Assembly (NCBI GenBank): GCA_002717305.1
Contig: PBDH01000023.1
Coordinates: 1-23,690, forward strand
Reading direction: 5' to 3'
DNA from: Gammaproteobacteria bacterium
GTDB taxonomy: Bacteria; Pseudomonadota; Gammaproteobacteria; Pseudomonadales; Litorivicinaceae
Length of the DNA stretch: 23,690 bases
Below, piece by piece: positions 6,033-14,821 of the stretch; the stretch's first letter is position 1; the number at the start of each line of letters is the position of its first letter. The position numbers and the translations under genes were made by a program. The notes under the pieces were generated by a model, which saw only the letters and a program-made list of their open reading frames with translations, did no database searches and had not been told where the DNA came from.

Positions 6033-8402
6033 ATGAAAGTAAGTATCTCCTGGCTCAAAAGCTTATGTCCGACTGAATTATCAGTCGATGAAATTGTCAG
6101 CCGCCTGACCATGGCTGGACTTGAGGTTGATGGAGTCCAGAGTGCGGCGAAACCATTTCGAAAAGTGGTCGTAGGAGAAGTTATCTCCGTGACCCAGCAC
6201 ACCGATGCTGACAAGCTGAAAGTATGTGAAGTCAGTGACGGTCTTGCGACACATCAGGTCGTTTGTGGGGCCGCCAACGCCCGACCCGGCCTGAAAGCAC
6301 CCTTCGCGCCCGTCGGCGCCGTTTTAGGAGATGATCTTAAAATACAGCGGGCCACTATTCGTGGCATTGAGTCAGGTGGCATGTTGTGTGGTGCCGATGA
6401 GCTCGGGTTATCTGACGAACGTGTTGGCTTGATGGAATTGCCTGACTTCGTTCAGACCGGGGCTGATTTGGCTGAAACCCTAGCCCTCCCTGATGACCTA
6501 ATTGAGGTCGACCTTACACCGAATCGCGGCGATTGCCTATCTGTAACCGGTCTGGCGCGAGAACTTGGTGTTTTAAGTCAAACACCGGTGCAATTTGTGC
6601 GCTGCGAGCCCGTAGATTCCGGGTCCAGTCAAACACATGATGTCAAATTATCTGCGCCAGAGAGTTGTCCTCGTTATATAGGTCGCGTGATCGAGAATAT
6701 TGATGTTGCCAAGCCGACGCCATTATGGATCACTGAGCGACTGCGCCGCTCTGGCATTCGGCCGATTGATGCAGTCGTCGATATCACTAATTACGTCATG
6801 ATTGAACTTGGGCAACCGATGCATGCATTTGATCGTGAAGAATTAGTTGGTGCGATCGATGTCCGGATGGCGAGGGATGGTGAAGAGTTAGTCCTGCTTG
6901 ATGGAAAAAAACTGACTCTCACCGAAGATGTATTGGTAATAGCCGATCAGGAAGCGCCGCTTGCACTGGCAGGAATTATGGGGGGCGAGCGGTCCGGAAT
7001 TTCTGAGAAAACTAAAACCGTCTTCCTTGAAAGCGCGTATTTTAATCCAATTACCGTGGCGGGGAAGGCTCGTCGTTTTGGCCTCCATACTGATGCATCA
7101 GCGCGTTTCGAACGTGGGGTTGATTGGCGTTTGGCTGAGCGAGCCTGTCAGCGCGCGACAAGTCTTATACTCGAAATCTGCGGAGGAATATCGGGGCCAG
7201 TCGTCGTCACCGACGACGAGCATGCCCTGCCCAAAACACAGGTGGTTTATCTGTCGCATTCCCGGATTGAGCAGCAGCTAAAGATTTCTCTCCCATCGGC
7301 AACGGTTCAACAGATGCTGGGAGCCCTTGGATTCGAAATAGAGACAGTTGACGCAGGATTTCGTTGCATCGCCCCAAGTTGGAGATTTGATGTCTCGATC
7401 GAGCAGGATTTGATTGAGGAAATTGCCCGTATCTACGGATACAACAACTTACCGATATCATTGCCGGCACAGGCCTTGGATATGGCGTCTATCTCAGAAG
7501 CCGAGACACCACTTATGCGGTTGAAGCATTATCTCGTGGATCAGGATATCCAAGAGGTGATCACTTACTCTTTCATTGACCCTGAGATGCAGGCGATCTT
7601 GGGTGATGGAACTTGTGGAGTTCGTCTTGCGAATCCGATTGCATCAAATCTCGCTGAAATGCGCCGTTCTCTGATTCCGGGTCTTATTGAAGCTGTTCGT
7701 CATAATGTGAACCGTCAAGCTCCGCGGGTACGAATATTTGAGACAGGGCAGTGTTTTGTTCCGCAGATTGATGAGTTAGATCAATCAGAGCGTGTCGGTG
7801 TGGCCATTTATGGCCAGAGTACTCCCCTGCACTTCAGCATTGATAGATTAGTAGATTTCTTTGATCTGAAAGGGATCGTAAACGGTTTGGGCATGATCAA
7901 CGGTTGCGGTGAATTGACTTGGTCTCCTTCAGAGCACAAATCTTTCGCACCGGGTCAGACAGCCAGTGTGAGTTTGAATGGGGAGGTTCTGGGTATTGTC
8001 GGCCGATTGCACCCAAAATTGGCTCGTCGGTTAGATTTACCGAAGCCTCTCTTCGTGGCAGACTTAAAGCTAGGTCCACTTTTACAAGGACAAGTTACTG
8101 CTTTTAAAGCGATTTCGCGTTATCCTAGAGTACTTCGCGATCTGGCGGTGGTTGTCGATGACGCGGTTCAATGGCAGCAGATTGAGGATGCGGTCGCGAC
8201 CCTAACAGACGATCGCATCCGCTCCGTCGAGTTGTTTGACGTGTATCGGGGACCAGGTGTCCCAGATGGACGTCATAGTTTGGCGCTCTCGATTGGCTTG
8301 CAGGACCCACAGGGGACCTTGGATGATGAAGCGATTCAGGAATTGATTGATCAGGTAGTTAGCGTTCTTCGAGAGAATGCTGATGCAGAATTGAGAGGAT
8401 AA
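6033..8402 (+). CDS. pheT: Phenylalanyl-tRNA synthetase beta subunit
   Basis: Structural and editing subunit of PheRS: it binds tRNA-Phe and clears Tyr-tRNA-Phe. It has 789 residues, the normal length for gammaproteobacteria. Order of domains: MKVSISWLK start, EMAP/OB tRNA-binding domain with VVGEVISVTQHTDADKLKVC (about 46-65), B3/B4 editing domain with LTPNRGDCLSVTGLARELG, B5 domain, synthetase-like core with RIFETGQCF, and a C-terminal FDX-ACB anticodon-binding domain (about 694-788; SRYPRVLRDLAVVVD). It starts two bases after the pheS stop without a clear ribosome site, so it is probably translated by coupling. Confidence 0.97.
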   Translation: MKVSISWLKSLCPTELSVDEIVSRLTMAGLEVDGVQSAAKPFRKVVVGEVISVTQHTDADKLKVCEVSDGLATHQVVCGAANARPGLKAPFAPVGAVLGDDLKIQRATIRGIESGGMLCGADELGLSDERVGLMELPDFVQTGADLAETLALPDDLIEVDLTPNRGDCLSVTGLARELGVLSQTPVQFVRCEPVDSGSSQTHDVKLSAPESCPRYIGRVIENIDVAKPTPLWITERLRRSGIRPIDAVVDITNYVMIELGQPMHAFDREELVGAIDVRMARDGEELVLLDGKKLTLTEDVLVIADQEAPLALAGIMGGERSGISEKTKTVFLESAYFNPITVAGKARRFGLHTDASARFERGVDWRLAERACQRATSLILEICGGISGPVVVTDDEHALPKTQVVYLSHSRIEQQLKISLPSATVQQMLGALGFEIETVDAGFRCIAPSWRFDVSIEQDLIEEIARIYGYNNLPISLPAQALDMASISEAETPLMRLKHYLVDQDIQEVITYSFIDPEMQAILGDGTCGVRLANPIASNLAEMRRSLIPGLIEAVRHNVNRQAPRVRIFETGQCFVPQIDELDQSERVGVAIYGQSTPLHFSIDRLVDFFDLKGIVNGLGMINGCGELTWSPSEHKSFAPGQTASVSLNGEVLGIVGRLHPKLARRLDLPKPLFVADLKLGPLLQGQVTAFKAISRYPRVLRDLAVVVDDAVQWQQIEDAVATLTDDRIRSVELFDVYRGPGVPDGRHSLALSIGLQDPQGTLDDEAIQELIDQVVSVLRENADAELRG

Positions 8403-8407
8403 ATACG

Positions 8408-8713
8408 ATGCCGGCTCTTACTAAAGCAGATTTATCAGAGCACTTAAACAATGTAGTTGGTCTAAATAAACGCGAAGCTAAGGAAATGGTTGAAATTCTC
8501 TTTGAAGAATTGAGTGTCGCACTGATCAATGGAGATCCGGTACGTTTATCGGGATTTGGCAATTTCGAGCTGCGCGACAAAAACGAGAGACCGGGCCGTA
8601 ATCCGAAAACTGGAGAGCAGGTTCCAGTGAGCGCTCGCCGGGTTGTTACGTTCCGGGCAGGACAAAAACTGCGTTCACAGGTTGAGCTGTATCACCCACT
8701 GGATAACGAGTGA
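8408..8713 (+). CDS. ihfA: Integration host factor subunit alpha
   Basis: DNA-bending nucleoid protein that pairs with IHF-beta and shapes promoters, origins and recombination sites. It has 101 residues with the start MPALTKADLSEHL, the core RLSGFGNFELRDK, and the minor-groove beta-arm containing RPGRNPKTGE, whose proline intercalates in the DNA. It lies five bases after pheT, its standard place in gammaproteobacteria, and its TGA stop overlaps the next gene's GTG start by four bases. The position downstream of pheT and the full RPGRNPKTGE arm favour alpha over HU or IHF-beta. Confidence 0.96.
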   Translation: MPALTKADLSEHLNNVVGLNKREAKEMVEILFEELSVALINGDPVRLSGFGNFELRDKNERPGRNPKTGEQVPVSARRVVTFRAGQKLRSQVELYHPLDNE

Positions 8714-9081
8714 GTACAGTGGAACTTTTCGATAATGATCTCCCACAAATCCCTGATCGGATATACTTCACTATTGGAGAGGCGAGTCGTTTATGTGGAG
8801 TTAAACCGCATGTCTTAAGGTACTGGGAGCAGGAGTTTTCAGAACTCCAACCCGACAAGCGCCGGGGGAACCGCCGCTACTATCGATATCAAGATCTCAT
8901 AATCATCCGTCGTATTCGAGCACTGGTGCATCAGCAGGGATTTACACTCTCTGGAGCAAAATTGCGAATTCAGGAGGAAGACGAGGCTCGAGTTGTCGCA
9001 ACCCAAGATGACTCGAAGGGAATGGCTCTGCGCGAAGTGGTTCGCGAGCTCGAGCAAGTCCGTCGGTTGCTGTCTGACTAG
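8710..9081 (+). CDS. MerR-family transcriptional regulator
   Basis: A 123-residue protein with an N-terminal MerR-type winged helix-turn-helix: YFTIGEASRLCGVKPHVLRYWE (about 19-40), the RRGNRRYYRYQDL wing (51-63), then a helical segment and the end ELEQVRRLLSD. There is no metal-binding cysteine cluster, so it is not a metal sensor, and no ligand-binding domain is visible. It starts at GTG inside the ihfA stop (GTGA overlap), so it is translationally coupled. The same gene follows ihfA in Pseudomonas and relatives, and its target is unknown to me. The alternative of a non-DNA-binding role is unlikely, given the complete helix-turn-helix and wing. Confidence 0.93.
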   Translation: MSTVELFDNDLPQIPDRIYFTIGEASRLCGVKPHVLRYWEQEFSELQPDKRRGNRRYYRYQDLIIIRRIRALVHQQGFTLSGAKLRIQEEDEARVVATQDDSKGMALREVVRELEQVRRLLSD

Positions 9082-9094
9082 GACGCTGTATACT
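9067..9094 (+). promoter_or_regulatory. Probable sigma70 promoter of tRNA-Pro
   Basis: TTGCTG at 9067-9072 and TATACT at 9089-9094 with a 16-base spacer. The boxes overlap the end of the MerR-like gene and its stop, and lie 10 bases before the mature tRNA. The hexamers are close to consensus. Confidence 0.65.
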
Positions 9095-9104
9095 TTTCCG
9101 CTTT

Positions 9105-9181
9105 CGGGGCGTGGCGCAGCCTGGTAGCGCACTTGCATGGGGTGCAAGGGGTCGCAGGTTCAAATCCTGCCGTCCCGACCA
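9105..9181 (+). tRNA. tRNA-Pro(GGG)
   Basis: A 77-base cloverleaf: acceptor CGGGGCG / CGTCCCG (one G-T pair), D arm GCGC-AGCCTGGTA-GCGC, anticodon stem CTTGC / GCAAG around loop ATGGGGT (anticodon GGG, reading CCC and CCU), T arm GCAGG-TTCAAAT-CCTGC, discriminator A and encoded CCA. It is located after the ihfA and MerR-like genes, as in Pseudomonas. Confidence 0.97.
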
Positions 9182-9210
9182 AGTCTGAACCGAGTAGAGA
9201 AAATATCTTT

Positions 9211-9663
9211 ATGTCGCGGCTTGACTGTAAAATACCGCCTCCTATTACTGTCATCTTGGCTGGGATTCTGAACTTAGGATCAACCGCCTATAGCGCAACA
9301 CTTTTTGAGCCACCTTGGATTTTGATTTCAGTGTTAGGTATTTCGTCAGGCATATTCGGCATCGGTGGAATATCGGCCTGTATTCGCCGCGGGACCACAA
9401 TTCATCCATGGAGCCCGAATAAGACCGAAGTGTTGGTAACTAACGGTGTATTCCGGTTTACGCGAAATCCCATGTATCTTAGTCTCGTGCTACTGCTTAG
9501 TGCCTATTATTTTTTGCAACCCACGCCGTTTAGTCCATTTGGGTTGCTAGGTACATTGTGGTTTCTCACTCGCTTCCAGATAGTGCCAGAAGAAAGGGTA
9601 CTCGCCGAAAAATTTGGCCATGTCTACCTGCAGTATAAGCAAACCACGAGGCGGTGGTTTTAA
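9211..9663 (+). CDS. Small integral membrane methyltransferase-family protein (ICMT/PEMT-like)
   Basis: A 150-residue protein with about four hydrophobic segments (roughly 11-28, 36-57, 88-103, 108-124). The C-terminal half carries the signature of the isoprenylcysteine carboxyl methyltransferase / phospholipid methyltransferase-like family: NGVFRFTRNPMYL (78-90), then EERVLAEKFGHVYLQY (127-142) and a terminal RRW. In that family these residues form the S-adenosylmethionine site next to the membrane. The start at ATG 9211 is preferred; an upstream frame extension runs into the tRNA gene. It begins 29 bases after tRNA-Pro, so co-transcription is possible. The bacterial substrate is unknown; a real prenyl-cysteine substrate is unlikely. 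Confidence 0.8.
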   Translation: MSRLDCKIPPPITVILAGILNLGSTAYSATLFEPPWILISVLGISSGIFGIGGISACIRRGTTIHPWSPNKTEVLVTNGVFRFTRNPMYLSLVLLLSAYYFLQPTPFSPFGLLGTLWFLTRFQIVPEERVLAEKFGHVYLQYKQTTRRWF

Positions 9664-9838
9664 ATATTTAAGCATCTTGACTAGATAATCTACGATTCGT
9701 CATTGACTTTACGCGAGAACCTGCGAGGCTTTATATGCTCGAATGCTTAGCATGTGTCCGCCTCACCGCAACACTGACTGGCATTTTAAGTGAAACGCAC
9801 GGAGCATCGGGCCTCCGGGCAGTTGCGAAGGAAAACGC
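9664..9838 (+). promoter_or_regulatory. Upstream region and probable long 5' leader of the cold-shock gene
   Basis: A 175-base gap. A weak promoter is possible (TTTACG at 9708-9713, TATATG at 9732-9737, 18-base spacer), which would leave a leader of about 95 bases. Long leaders that refold with temperature are known for E. coli cspA mRNA; I did not identify a defined thermosensor fold here. The ribosome site AAGGA lies about eight bases before the ATG. Confidence 0.3.
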
Positions 9839-10048
9839 ATGCAAACTGGTAAAGTAAAGTGGTTCAACGAAACTAAGGGTTTCGGCTTCATTGTCCCCGA
9901 TGAGGGCGGCGATGATGCTTTTGTTCACATCACGGCCGTAAAAGAAAATGGCATCGAACGTTTGGAGGATAACCAACGCGTCGAATTTGATTTGGCTGAA
10001 GGTCGTAATGGAAAGATGTCGGTTAAGACGCTGAAGGTAATCGATTAG
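9839..10048 (+). CDS. Cold-shock domain protein (CspA family)
   Basis: A 69-residue single cold-shock domain, the normal size. It binds single-stranded RNA or DNA and melts secondary structure. RNP1 is visible as KGFGFI (residues 13-18) and RNP2 as DAFVHI (26-31), after the start MQTGKVKWFNETKG. The ATG is preceded by AAGGA. It is a single gene, convergent with the metallophosphoesterase gene whose stop is only 25 bases away. Paralogues of this family cannot be told apart by sequence alone, so no letter is assigned, and cold induction is not shown. Confidence 0.95.
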   Translation: MQTGKVKWFNETKGFGFIVPDEGGDDAFVHITAVKENGIERLEDNQRVEFDLAEGRNGKMSVKTLKVID

Positions 10049-10065
10049 CCCTTTGATTCAGAGGG
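10049..10065. terminator. Short hairpin between convergent genes
   Basis: CCCTTTG / CAGAGGG with a three-base ATT loop, a 7-bp stem (one G-T pair) starting right after the cold-shock gene's stop codon. No T-run follows on either strand, so it is at best a weak or factor-assisted bidirectional end signal. Confidence 0.35.
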
Positions 10066-10073
10066 AATATTGA

Positions 10074-11015
10074 CTACGCGGCCGTTACAGACTTTTTAAC
10101 CCAAACCAAGTGATTCCGGTGACCGTTCGCTTCACCCCTGAATTGGTATGCGCACAAAATGCCGTTGTTCAGAGCGATGCTGTAATCGAGACAAATTGCT
10201 TTTGGGTGGGTTATTCGTGGTGTACCTCTCATCCAGTAGTGTCCAAAGAAGCAAATAGGCCCGTCATAAGTTGGTGACTCTTCTGGCAAGGGGAGCTCTG
10301 GGATGGTATACCTTTGACTGTGATCGATGACAGCTGCTTCTCGAAAGGTAGTTTGCTGAGATTGCCACCAATTCAGGCGGATTCGATAACGTTTTACACC
10401 ATAATAGTCCCTGAAGAACACGTCATCCGGAAGTTTGACCTCGGGTCCATTTAAAAGGGTCTCCCGTGCCTTTCGTGCCCTGGATCCGTATATCCCTGTT
10501 TGCTCATAGAAAGTTCGACCACGAGGACTATAATCGTCGTTTAGCAATGACATAAGATCATTTTGTGCAGCAGTATTCCAACACGCGTGAATAGCTCGAG
10601 CATTTGAGTTATCGAACCAAAGTGGCAACGTCTGGAACCAAGCGATAGTCTCTCGGTAACCATAGGCATCATTTGCGAACGCGTCTAAGAAAGCTTGGTG
10701 TTGTTGGATGTGACTTTCAGAGTGGCTGCGGACAAATTCACCAGGCTCATCAGTGCGCTCTGTTACGAATCCCACTGCATTAAACTCGTGGTTGCCAGTA
10801 AGGCAAATTGCGTATCCAAGTTCGCAGAGCTCTCTTACAATATCAACGGTCTGTTTTTGGTGGGGTCCACGATCTATTAGATCACCTAGAAATACGATGG
10901 CGCCGTCACCACGCGACCATCCAGCAATCAGCGATTTTCGGTAGCCCAATTTCGCAAGCAAAATTTTGAGCTCGTTGGCGTATCCATGGATGTCACCAAT
11001 GAAGTTTATTAACAT
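10074..11015 (-). CDS. Calcineurin-like metallophosphoesterase (PPP superfamily)
   Basis: A 313-residue cytoplasmic phosphoesterase with all metal-binding signatures of the family: GDIHG (7-11), GDLIDRG (44-50), GNHE (74-77), a later histidine in IHAC (H143) and GHYW (H259). These residues hold the two metals of the active site. The pattern fits the PrpE / diadenosine-tetraphosphatase / Ser-Thr phosphatase group, but the protein is longer than typical PrpE and the region between about 145 and 250 is its own, so I do not name a substrate. No signal peptide. It lies 183 bases downstream of the VWA gene on the same strand, with only a weak ribosome site; it may have its own promoter. Confidence 0.88.
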   Translation of the reverse strand: MLINFIGDIHGYANELKILLAKLGYRKSLIAGWSRGDGAIVFLGDLIDRGPHQKQTVDIVRELCELGYAICLTGNHEFNAVGFVTERTDEPGEFVRSHSESHIQQHQAFLDAFANDAYGYRETIAWFQTLPLWFDNSNARAIHACWNTAAQNDLMSLLNDDYSPRGRTFYEQTGIYGSRARKARETLLNGPEVKLPDDVFFRDYYGVKRYRIRLNWWQSQQTTFREAAVIDHSQRYTIPELPLPEESPTYDGPICFFGHYWMRGTPRITHPKAICLDYSIALNNGILCAYQFRGEANGHRNHLVWVKKSVTAA

Positions 11016-11198
11016 GCTTTTGATTCTGTATCAGATTACGGTTCATCGTAGTGTTAAGTGATTTCTCCTGTTTAATGTCGGATAAAAAAATGACACAGCG
11101 GACATAGGCATGTTCGGTTGTTTCTTGTGTTTGATGGATATAACGCGACTGGTGGGGATGTCTCTTCAAGCGCAGACTGCTGGCAGACAGCACATGAA

Positions 11199-12665
11199 CT
11201 ATTCCGGTAAGTGATGTTTTGGCCGAAGCACCAAACCAACTACGAGTGCTAAAACCCCAATAGCGGCCAGAGCGCTTACAGCGAGTTGCCATAATGGCCA
11301 GTTACGCATATCTTCGGGCAATTGTTCTTGTACGATCGCTGGTAACAGGGTCTGTCCTTTAACCGTTTCCACTAAATTTTTAGCGTCCTGCGACTTCGGT
11401 TTGACGCTTGACGCAACCTGCCCCACTCCTTTCGATGAATCTGTAGCGATTTCGAGCGCAGGTTGTGTCTTTAATACTTCAAAAGCGCGCTGTATTTGGC
11501 GTTCATATTTTTTATCATAGCTCTGCACTGTCAGGATCGAACGGCCTATCGTTGGACTATCAATTTGCATGGATAATTCATTCCCTATCGAACGGGCTAG
11601 ATCGACGCGATTACCAAAGGCGACTCGAAATTCGCGATCAAGAGCAGTGATCTGGCCACTCTTACTCCTTAATGACGCACTTAATCCGAGTGTCTGATCG
11701 GAGCTAATGGTGGGAGGGAGTTCAGTGAGCTCTAAACGGACATCAGAATCTATTAGAATTCGGTCCGTAGGTCCGAAGTCAGATGTTAACGTGTAACGAC
11801 CGGGTATGGGATTTGACCAGATTAACGTTTGATACCCGGTGCCTGTGTAATAAATCACCCCGGCATTTTTGCTAGTTGAATTTATCACTTTTGAGTCAGC
11901 CTTCAGCTCTATGCCTGATTCGCTATCCAGTCGGATAAGACGCAGCTGTCGGATATCGGGGTCGATATTGATCTGCTGGTCGCGGATCGGAAGTTGTTGA
12001 GATCGTAGTGCCAGCTCTAACGAATCAAGCATCACCGGGATGAGGTCACCAGGCCGATCAAGGAGGGTGAATAGGCCGTCGGTTTCTAGTGCCATTTGAC
12101 GAAGCAGTGGGAGGTCTGCTTTATCAGATAGTGCGATGGTGTGGATTCGACAATTTCGGTCTGACGCCTCCGGTAACAGAGATTTAATGATTCTGTCGCG
12201 CGATATACTCGACGCATTTTTGCCGCCTTTAACATCGACAATCCCATCAGTTATTAGGATTATATGACACACACCACTTCCGTTCTGTGTGCCAGCGCGC
12301 ATACCGGTTTTTATAGCACTTTCCATGTTTGTAAAACGGTCGGTTGATCCAATGGAGGCCTCAATCGGTTTTCCTAGTGCATCCCAACGAGCGTCGACCG
12401 GCCCATACGGTACAAGTTCTCTCACATCTGACCCGAACAGCCAAATACCGCCCTTTGACCGATCGGGAAGCAGAGCTGCTAGTAGTGCGGTCGCGGGTCC
12501 ACGAACTGCTTTGGGATCGGCTTTCTTCATGGAACCAGAGACATCTACCAATACCCGAACATCAGCGGGGCTAGTCATCCCAGGAGTTGCAAATACAAGG
12601 GAGATAAGAGTCGCTACAATACTAAATGCTAACGTCTGGGTGATCTTTGAAATAGTCCAATACAT
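11199..12665 (-). CDS. Membrane-anchored von Willebrand factor A domain protein
   Basis: A 488-residue envelope protein. It has an N-terminal signal sequence (hydrophobic core about 12-26), then a VWA domain (about 35-205) with an intact metal-ion-dependent adhesion site: DVSGSM (D41, S43, S45), a threonine in DRFTNMESA, and LITDG. A long beta-rich region follows, then a C-terminal membrane helix (about 459-480) and a short basic tail RPKHH. This layout predicts a periplasmic domain held by the inner membrane; the ligand is unknown. The start overlaps the 3' end of the acetoacetyl-CoA synthetase gene by 44 bases. The next Met (residue 30) would remove the signal peptide, so the overlapping start is preferred although no strong ribosome site is seen. 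Coupling to the upstream gene is likely. Confidence 0.85.
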   Translation of the reverse strand: MYWTISKITQTLAFSIVATLISLVFATPGMTSPADVRVLVDVSGSMKKADPKAVRGPATALLAALLPDRSKGGIWLFGSDVRELVPYGPVDARWDALGKPIEASIGSTDRFTNMESAIKTGMRAGTQNGSGVCHIILITDGIVDVKGGKNASSISRDRIIKSLLPEASDRNCRIHTIALSDKADLPLLRQMALETDGLFTLLDRPGDLIPVMLDSLELALRSQQLPIRDQQINIDPDIRQLRLIRLDSESGIELKADSKVINSTSKNAGVIYYTGTGYQTLIWSNPIPGRYTLTSDFGPTDRILIDSDVRLELTELPPTISSDQTLGLSASLRSKSGQITALDREFRVAFGNRVDLARSIGNELSMQIDSPTIGRSILTVQSYDKKYERQIQRAFEVLKTQPALEIATDSSKGVGQVASSVKPKSQDAKNLVETVKGQTLLPAIVQEQLPEDMRNWPLWQLAVSALAAIGVLALVVGLVLRPKHHLPE

Positions 12666-14580
12666 CTGGATTCGCTAGTGCCTCGATGTTTTTTACGATG
12701 CCGCCGTGCACCACATCGCGCACAGCCAATTCTACTATCTTACCACTTACGGTCCTAGGGAGGTCAGGTACTTGCGCAATAACCTCCGGAACATGGCGCG
12801 GTGTCGTATTTTTAAGGATCTGTCTTTTGATCATTTTTCGAAGATTGTCATCAAGTGTTATCTCCTCCCGCAGTACCACAAATAAAATAACCCGAACGTC
12901 GTCACCGACGACTTGACCTATTGCAAGTGACTCCAGCACGGCTGGGATAGCCTCCACTTGTCGATATATCTCAGCAGTACCAATCCTGACCCCACCCGGG
13001 TTGAGAGTTGCATCAGCGCGGCCGTGGATGATGAAACCACCACGCTCGGTCCGCTCAGCGAAGTCACCGTGTGCCCATATACCGGTGAATCGCTCAAAGT
13101 AGGCGGCGCGATACCTGCTGCCATCGGTATCCCCAAAGAATTGAACTGGCATTACGGGGAACGGCTGTCGACAAACCAATTCACCCTTCTCATGAATGAC
13201 AGACTGACCTGAGTCATCCACTACGTCGACGGCCAGACCCAGCCCTGCGCACTGCAACTCACCACGGTAAACAGGAATAGTTGGGCACGAGAGACAAAAG
13301 CACGACACAATGTCCGTGCCACCTGATATGGATCCCAACAGTACGTCTTCTTTGATATGTCGATAAACATAATCGAAGGATTCGTGCGCTAATGGTGAGC
13401 CGGTGGACAGAATCGCTTTCAGTGATGTCAGCTGATGTTTGTCACGAGGTTGGTACCTATTTTTATCAATCGCAGCTAAGTATTTGGCGCTGGTACCAAA
13501 GACATGCCAATCGTCCTGATCACATAGTGCCCACAGAGTTTTCGCGCCTCGCACAAAGGGGGAACCGTCATAGGTAACTACAGCGGCTTGTGATGCTAAA
13601 CAGGCGAGCAACCAGTTCCACATCATCCAACCACAGGTGGTGTAATAGAACACCCGGTCGAAAGCTTTGATATCGACATGATATCGATGTTCTTTGACAA
13701 GTTGAATGAGCGCTCCGCCTTGGCTATGAACTATGCATTTGGGAACGCCGGTTGTACCTGAACTATAGAGAATAAAACCCGGGTGGTTGAACGGCGTAGC
13801 AGCGAACTCCAAGGGATGGCTGCCACTTATCGCTTTATCAAAATTGACGATGTAGCAACTTGGACGACGAATCAGACCAGAGACGCTACTTGGGCAAGCG
13901 CCGGGGAAAACGATACTTGCTGTGATCGATGGTAGTTTGGAGAGGAGACCATTGATGCGATCCGTCAAATCGATCGATTTATTGTTATATCGAGTGCTAT
14001 TGGTAGCGATTAAAACCTTCGGATTTGTCTGGCCAAAGCGGTCGAGTACACCTTGGACCCCGAAGTCAGGAGAGCAACTGGTCCAAATAGCTCCGAGAGA
14101 CAGCGTCGCCAATGAAGCGACGATTGCCTCTGGTCCGTTGCTGACAAATCCAGCCACCACGTCCTCAGATTGCACACCTAACTCAATTAACGTGTATCTA
14201 AAATTCGCGACCTCTTGTCTGAGTTCTCTCCAGGTGCGCTGCGAGCTAGCTCCGGTCTCGGTGTATGAGATGATTGCAGTCTCATTTTCCGGTGCATCAT
14301 GAGCCAAACAATTTTCAGCGAAATTAATAAGGGAGTTAGGATAAAACTGTGCCCCCGGCATTTCTGTACGATGGACCAGTGTCGGCTCTGTTTTTGTACC
14401 AATGAGTCTCGCATGTTCCCAAACTCCATCCCAGAATTCTTCGGGCTCATGCACACTGAATGTATGCAGTCCGGCATAATCGTGGATAGAGCGGCCGAGT
14501 TTCGCGTTAAAGTGAGCTATTAAATCAGTGACCGTTGCGTTTGCTACCCTTTGTGCTGTAGGCACCCAAATGGGATCCAT
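12622..14580 (-). CDS. aacS: Acetoacetyl-CoA synthetase (acetoacetate-CoA ligase)
   Basis: An acyl-adenylate enzyme (ANL superfamily) that activates acetoacetate with ATP and CoA. It has 652 residues, the usual size. Visible: the N-terminal acetyl-CoA-synthetase-like segment with FWDGVWEHA (49-57), the ATP loop YSSGTTGVPK (272-281), TTCGWMMWNW (314-323), GRADATLNPGGVRIGTAEIY and the C-terminal catalytic lysine in RTVSGKIVELAVR (K614). Several features separate AacS from AcsA: the N-terminus, GVRIGTAEIYRQVE, and the location next to phaB-phaC. GAGGAGA lies about nine bases before the ATG. It would return acetoacetate, formed from degraded polyhydroxybutyrate, to acetoacetyl-CoA, the substrate of PhaB. 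Acetoacetate as the substrate is inferred from family resemblance and neighbours. Confidence 0.9.
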   Translation of the reverse strand: MDPIWVPTAQRVANATVTDLIAHFNAKLGRSIHDYAGLHTFSVHEPEEFWDGVWEHARLIGTKTEPTLVHRTEMPGAQFYPNSLINFAENCLAHDAPENETAIISYTETGASSQRTWRELRQEVANFRYTLIELGVQSEDVVAGFVSNGPEAIVASLATLSLGAIWTSCSPDFGVQGVLDRFGQTNPKVLIATNSTRYNNKSIDLTDRINGLLSKLPSITASIVFPGACPSSVSGLIRRPSCYIVNFDKAISGSHPLEFAATPFNHPGFILYSSGTTGVPKCIVHSQGGALIQLVKEHRYHVDIKAFDRVFYYTTCGWMMWNWLLACLASQAAVVTYDGSPFVRGAKTLWALCDQDDWHVFGTSAKYLAAIDKNRYQPRDKHQLTSLKAILSTGSPLAHESFDYVYRHIKEDVLLGSISGGTDIVSCFCLSCPTIPVYRGELQCAGLGLAVDVVDDSGQSVIHEKGELVCRQPFPVMPVQFFGDTDGSRYRAAYFERFTGIWAHGDFAERTERGGFIIHGRADATLNPGGVRIGTAEIYRQVEAIPAVLESLAIGQVVGDDVRVILFVVLREEITLDDNLRKMIKRQILKNTTPRHVPEVIAQVPDLPRTVSGKIVELAVRDVVHGGIVKNIEALANPDVLDYFKDHPDVSI

Positions 14581-14770
14581 GCAATTGTTCTCCTCGAATA
14601 GAACCGCAGAATGATGCTAACAGAAGCTTCTCATTTTGTGGTGACTGGACAACGATAAGGTAATCAGATCAAAGAGATAAGCTGAGGGAGCGATGCTGTT
14701 ACTCATCACAGTCTTAGCGGTAGAGAAAAACATAATCCTAGGATTTCTGATCGGTCATTCGACAATCCAG

Positions 14771-14801
14771 AAAAATTCTCAACCGGGCTATTAGCCTCGG
14801 T
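14771..14801 (-). terminator. Probable weak intrinsic terminator after phaC
   Basis: On the minus strand, 20 bases past the phaC stop, ACCG-A-GGCT / AGCC-CGGT forms an 8-bp stem with one bulged base and a three-base AAT loop. A TTTTT run follows seven bases later. The delayed T-run makes this a moderate call. It lies in the 241-base gap between phaC and aacS, which holds no gene on either strand. Confidence 0.4.
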
Positions 14802-14821
14802 ATTTTGTCTTCGGGTAACAT

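Noticed and set aside
11178..11192. TGCTG / CAGCA hairpin after the VWA gene
   Set aside because: A five-base stem inside or at the very end of the gene's surroundings with no T-run; not distinguishable from chance.
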